NCBI GenBank assembly: GCA_028023455.1
Contig: JAQFVV010012979.1
Location: 62,001 to 126,000, forward strand
Direction: 5' to 3'
DNA length: 64,000 nt
Source of the DNA: Epiperipatus broadwayi
Lineage: Eukaryota; Onychophora; Udeonychophora; Euonychophora; Peripatidae
The notes under the pieces are model-generated. The model was not told where the DNA came from, did not search any database, and worked only from the letters and a program-made list of their open reading frames with translations. Positions 60,236 to 64,000 of this stretch are shown one piece after another; within the stretch, counting starts at the first letter, position 1, and each line of letters begins with the position of its first letter. The position numbers were made by a program, and so were the translations under genes.

Positions 60236-63200
60236 CAGAGTTTTGAATAAGACTAGCTTATACAGTTTTATATGTAACGGTAAAATGAATACAACATTAC
60301 CCTGTTAAAAAACTTGATACCACGTTTAAGAAAAGAAGATTTGATACCAATTAATGATAATGAAGCAAGAGGCTGAACATATTATCTTATCTTGGATAAT
60401 GTGTGTCGGATATCATAACAGCAGTTAGAACCACATAAATTCATTAGTTTGGGTGATATTATTTCATGCTCTAAATCAAATATTTTTTGAATACATAAAT
60501 ATCATTAATATTACTATTTCTAGTGCATTAATCAGGTGATCAAATCTTGGGGCATTTGTCAAGTTCAACTGGAAATACATGCATAGTGGATGCAGAATGG
60601 ATTGATTTTTTAACTAAATGTCAGAGTGCAAAATTATACATTTATATTTGTTTAGGAGTTCGCTAAAATCCGAATTTCTGATTGGCTATATTAACTTATG
60701 AATACAGTTATTACTTATTATATAAACACTTGAAAAATTATATTTTTTTAACTTATTTTTTTAATATGCAAAACAGATAACAATAATGACAATTATTTAA
60801 AGTAGAAAGCCAACGCAGTTTTAACACTAATAACTTTTATCTTTTTATGATTTCGTAAAAGTAAGTTAATTAAAAAGTGATAATTTTAAAAATATTGTAA
60901 TATATGTACACATATAGATATGCTACAAGAAATGTTAATTCGCAATACATCAAGAGGGTATTTAGAATCAGTTGAGCTATAGTATAATGTTTCTCACAGT
61001 CATTAAGATCCTCATGGTGGAGCTGCAAAATATTACTTTCACACTGAGCTTTTAAGTCATCTCAGCACTAATGTGTTATATATTCTGGAAATATTCCTTC
61101 ATCTAAATTAGAAACTACCCATCCTTTTAATGTTTATTATAATGGTGATTAGACCAGCATCCAACTGTTATGGGACTCCCATTTCTTTATCCCATAATTC
61201 ACTTGTTAGTCATTAAAATTTTTCTTTTGCTACTAAATTCAGAATTTATTGAAATAGTACGTTAAATAGAATGTAATCATGGTCTGTTATAAACAAACAT
61301 TTTAATGAAAAAGAGTAAATCAATATTTACGGACTAAATAAATATTGAAACAGTTATCGTAGAATGAAATTGGTAACTATGTTTTTATTATAATTCTACA
61401 GATACTAATTTAAAATCTAGAAATTGACATATGACTTAATTTCCACCCTCTATTTGAGATATCTTAATCAATTTTTAATCCAACGGTGATCTAAAGAGAC
61501 AATTTATCAAAGGAAAACTATGAATATTGAAGAAATAGAGCCATCTACAGGAAGATCACAAGTGGTAAACAAGTGAGGTTAAAATAACCCTTAAAGCAAA
61601 TGAAAGAGAAAATTTTTCCTGAGGGACTGAGCAGATTTTTAAGCGGATTAATTTTGAAAATAAAAGATAAAAGTTAATTATGAAGTTTGAGGATTTTTTT
61701 TTTTTTTAAAACGTTTTATTAAAATTTCTCAGAAAAAAATTAATGAACCAACGAAGATAAATTAAATATATGTATGAATATTTATATAAAGAATTAAGTT
61801 ATACCAGATTATAAATCTTTAAACATAATTGTATTATTAAAAAAATGCCTAACCTTAGAAAGGAGGCATTGAGAAAAAGGAATAACAAAAATAGCATCAA
61901 CCACGAGAGATAGATCCTAAAAGTAAGGAATGAGGGTCACAGACATGATATTCATATTACTAAATATATTACTACATGAAATCAAAACATGCTTAAAGTC
62001 ACTAATCTATTACCAAATGTGAATATATGTATGCATTAAACATAGAAAGGGGCTCATATTAATCTATACTTTTAATTGTAAGAGTTATAAAATATGATAA
62101 TACATAAAGCAATTCTTCTGAAATATTGCATCAAATTAACTTATATACTTTAATACTTTATTCAACTCATGAATGCAGATGTATATTCTAATCTACTAAT
62201 TGTAGTTTAAATGGAATTAAATTAATGTTAAATCTTTATCCTATACTATATGTTCTTTCTGATCTTATAAATTATTGCCTGTGTAAAATGGCCCCACGCG
62301 AATATATAAAAATATAAACAATGTTTTAACCATAACTTTAAATATATGTGACTAGAATATTAATAGTCAATTACTACATTTAATGTATGTGAAACATAAG
62401 CAGATATTAATAATGTAATAATAGTTATATCAAAAATTACAATAAGTATTTTTGATTTGTTAAATGTTAAAACCATTATACCCTGCATGGATTAGTGCAT
62501 GATAGAGATGAATTCAAGAGCTCATGGGTCATAGTTTATACTGTCATTTACAGTGTTCAAATTTTTTATGAATTCTTAAATATTATTTTTTTATTAGTAG
62601 ATATGTGTTGTTGTATCTTGCAATAAAATTTAGATTACTGGACAATGTTAATCTATTTGTTTACTCAAAATTACTTAACTAAATTAACAATAACCAAACA
62701 ATTTAATACCCAAAGGAATGTTTTTACTTTGTTTAATTTACGACTGATTATTTGTTTTTATTAAAATGTGACAATGTCATATTTGACTTTTTTTTCTAGT
62801 AACAATTTGTTTTGAGAATAATAAAGGAGATATTATGAATTGTTATTACTATGTTTGATAGCATCATAAAAGCATATTTACAACACAATTATGTTTTTAA
62901 TTATAGGATGTATTTTTTATACTGGTAATCACTGATATATTTTTTCTGATGAATTTGTAAATAATGTTGATAACTGATGGATTCTGGATATTTTAACATT
63001 TGAAATTTTCTATTAAAGATTATAAATAAATAAATTAAATATTTTGAAATAATTAAGAATCTTTCTTTTCATAATATCAAAAATAAAATATAATTGAAAA
63101 AATATTTTCATAAAAAAATATATGGATCCAAAAGTTCTCAAAACAGACCTGGAAAATTTGGAAGAATTTTCTAATTATTTTCTATTCATTCATTATTTTC

Positions 63201-63477
63201 TACTTGTATAAATGTGAATTTCTTGAAAATAACAAGAAGATAGAATTAAAATATAATTTTAATAGAAAATTTACAGTAATACTTTAAATATGATAACCAA
63301 TAACTGCCTATTAATTCTTCTATGACCTTCCATTCTCTTTATATATCTTATTTGTATTTTAGAAGCTTCTAAAAAAATACCATTGCTAACTGTAACTGGT
63401 TACTTTCAAGAAATTAATTTAATTGAAAAGATTGGTTAAAATTTGATGAATGTCTAACAAAAGATGAAGCAATTCTG
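60236..63477. other. Long AT-rich stretch without recognised genes
   Basis: A T run at 61695-61707. No frame or repeat that I can match. A faint B-box-like GAATTCAAGAGCTC near 62511 is not supported by an A box. Confidence 0.5.
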
Positions 63478-63729
63478 GTTGTATTTTTATATTGGACTAT
63501 TTCCATCATCTAATATGCATATTGAATGTCTTTAGAAAAAAAAAAATTAAATATTCCAAATGCATTCAACTGTTCGTAATAGCACATCAAACAGGTTAGT
63601 ATATACACAATGTTTGAGAGGTATTATTCTCCTCTCTTCTTCAGGTGTTGCTGGCCTGATCAATGACAGTACTGTCCAATATAAAAATACAACTAGAACA
63701 TCATCATCACAAACCTTCAGGAAAACACA
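63478..63729. mobile_element. Family C foldback element, truncated right arm
   Basis: The 11-bp duplication AAGCAATTCTG flanks it (63467-63477 and 63730-63740). The left arm is long (63485-63660) and the right arm short (63670-63729, CTGTCCAATATAAAAATACA to ACCTTCAGG). On the minus strand CCTGAAGAAGAGAGG is followed by nine bases and CCTCTC, a perfect six-pair hairpin. The short frames at 63547-63869 lie in or across it and are not genes. Confidence 0.75.
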
Positions 63730-63740
63730 AAGCAATTCTG

Positions 63741-64000
63741 TCTTGTATCGACATCTTTTGGGGGGGGGGGATTTGTGTATCCATCAGGGTCTCGTTTTAC
63801 ATGATAGATAGGTTCCTCAGAAAACAAGCACAAACGAAATCGTGCAAAAATAGACATAACTTACCTTGAAAAAGGGGGGATACAGACTGTGATTTTTCAA
63901 AACTCGCGTAAAAGCAAAGCACGGAACGTAAAATTTACTTTAAAATTCATGCAAAAAAAAATATAAGGAAATAAAATATGACTAATAAAAAATTTCAAAT
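63741..64000. other. Unassigned sequence with a G tract
   Basis: Eleven G at 63760-63770 and six at 63875-63880. The stretch to 63930 is less AT-rich than average and continues beyond the window. Not identified. Confidence 0.5.

Noticed and set aside
60650-60710. Shared CTGATTGGCT word with 44391-44400 as a common repeat
   Set aside because: The match does not extend beyond about ten bases.

Overview
This window looks like intergenic nuclear DNA from an animal, most likely an invertebrate. It is very AT-rich. I found no complete host gene, no spliced gene model, no rRNA, no functional tRNA gene, and nothing resembling bacterial operons or CRISPR. What can be recognised is transposable-element DNA: tRNA-derived SINEs with poly(A) tails and target-site duplications (TSDs), decayed non-LTR retrotransposons (LINEs), short hAT elements with 8-bp TSDs, foldback elements, and long ATCT, ATT and AT microsatellites. 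I cannot name the species. A mollusc or another AT-rich invertebrate would fit, but that is a guess.

Layout. 1-10 kb: a TIR-bounded element (1120-1811), a foldback element with two hammerhead-like motifs (1953-2329), a foldback MITE (2990-3389), two SINEs (7.2 and 8.2 kb) and a half MITE (9.9 kb). 10-20 kb: mostly featureless, with two less AT-rich patches (15.0-15.2 and 15.7-16.2 kb), a foldback MITE (19.1 kb) and a SINE (19.8 kb). 20-30 kb: LINE fragments (21.9 and 23.85 kb), foldback family B (23.3-23.7 kb), and a long decayed LINE (26.5-29.4 kb) broken by a hammerhead-like element and a hAT element. 30-41 kb: a 24-bp minisatellite, three SINEs, a near-perfect 230-bp palindrome (32.1 kb), foldback copies, tRNA-like SINE remnants and a second hAT element (40.6 kb). 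41-50 kb: two (ATCT)n arrays tied to one dispersed repeat, a direct-plus-inverted array of a ~470-bp repeat (46.8-48.4 kb), and a third family A foldback (49.5 kb). 50-64 kb: a minus-strand LINE (53.1-55.0 kb), a plus-strand LINE of another lineage (57.4-59.7 kb) and three copies of foldback family C.

The most interesting signal is a group of short elements built as two head-to-head arms around a GC-richer centre. In family A each arm carries a motif that can be drawn as a minimal type I hammerhead ribozyme: CUGANGA, stem II, GAAAC, a two-base stem III and GUC, with a 6-7 bp stem I. Stem I stays paired in different elements with different bases. Perfect or near-perfect TSDs of 11-17 bp flank most dated copies of families A and C, so these look retrotransposed rather than cut and pasted. 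Inverted terminal units, variable TSDs and hammerheads are together typical of Penelope-like elements, so non-autonomous relatives of that group are my working interpretation. One core position (10.1/11.1) is mismatched in every copy, so activity is unproven.

The SINEs form a very compact family. The transcript is little more than a tRNA-like cloverleaf, closest to tRNA-Val(UAC) in the best copies, with an extended acceptor stem and an A tail.
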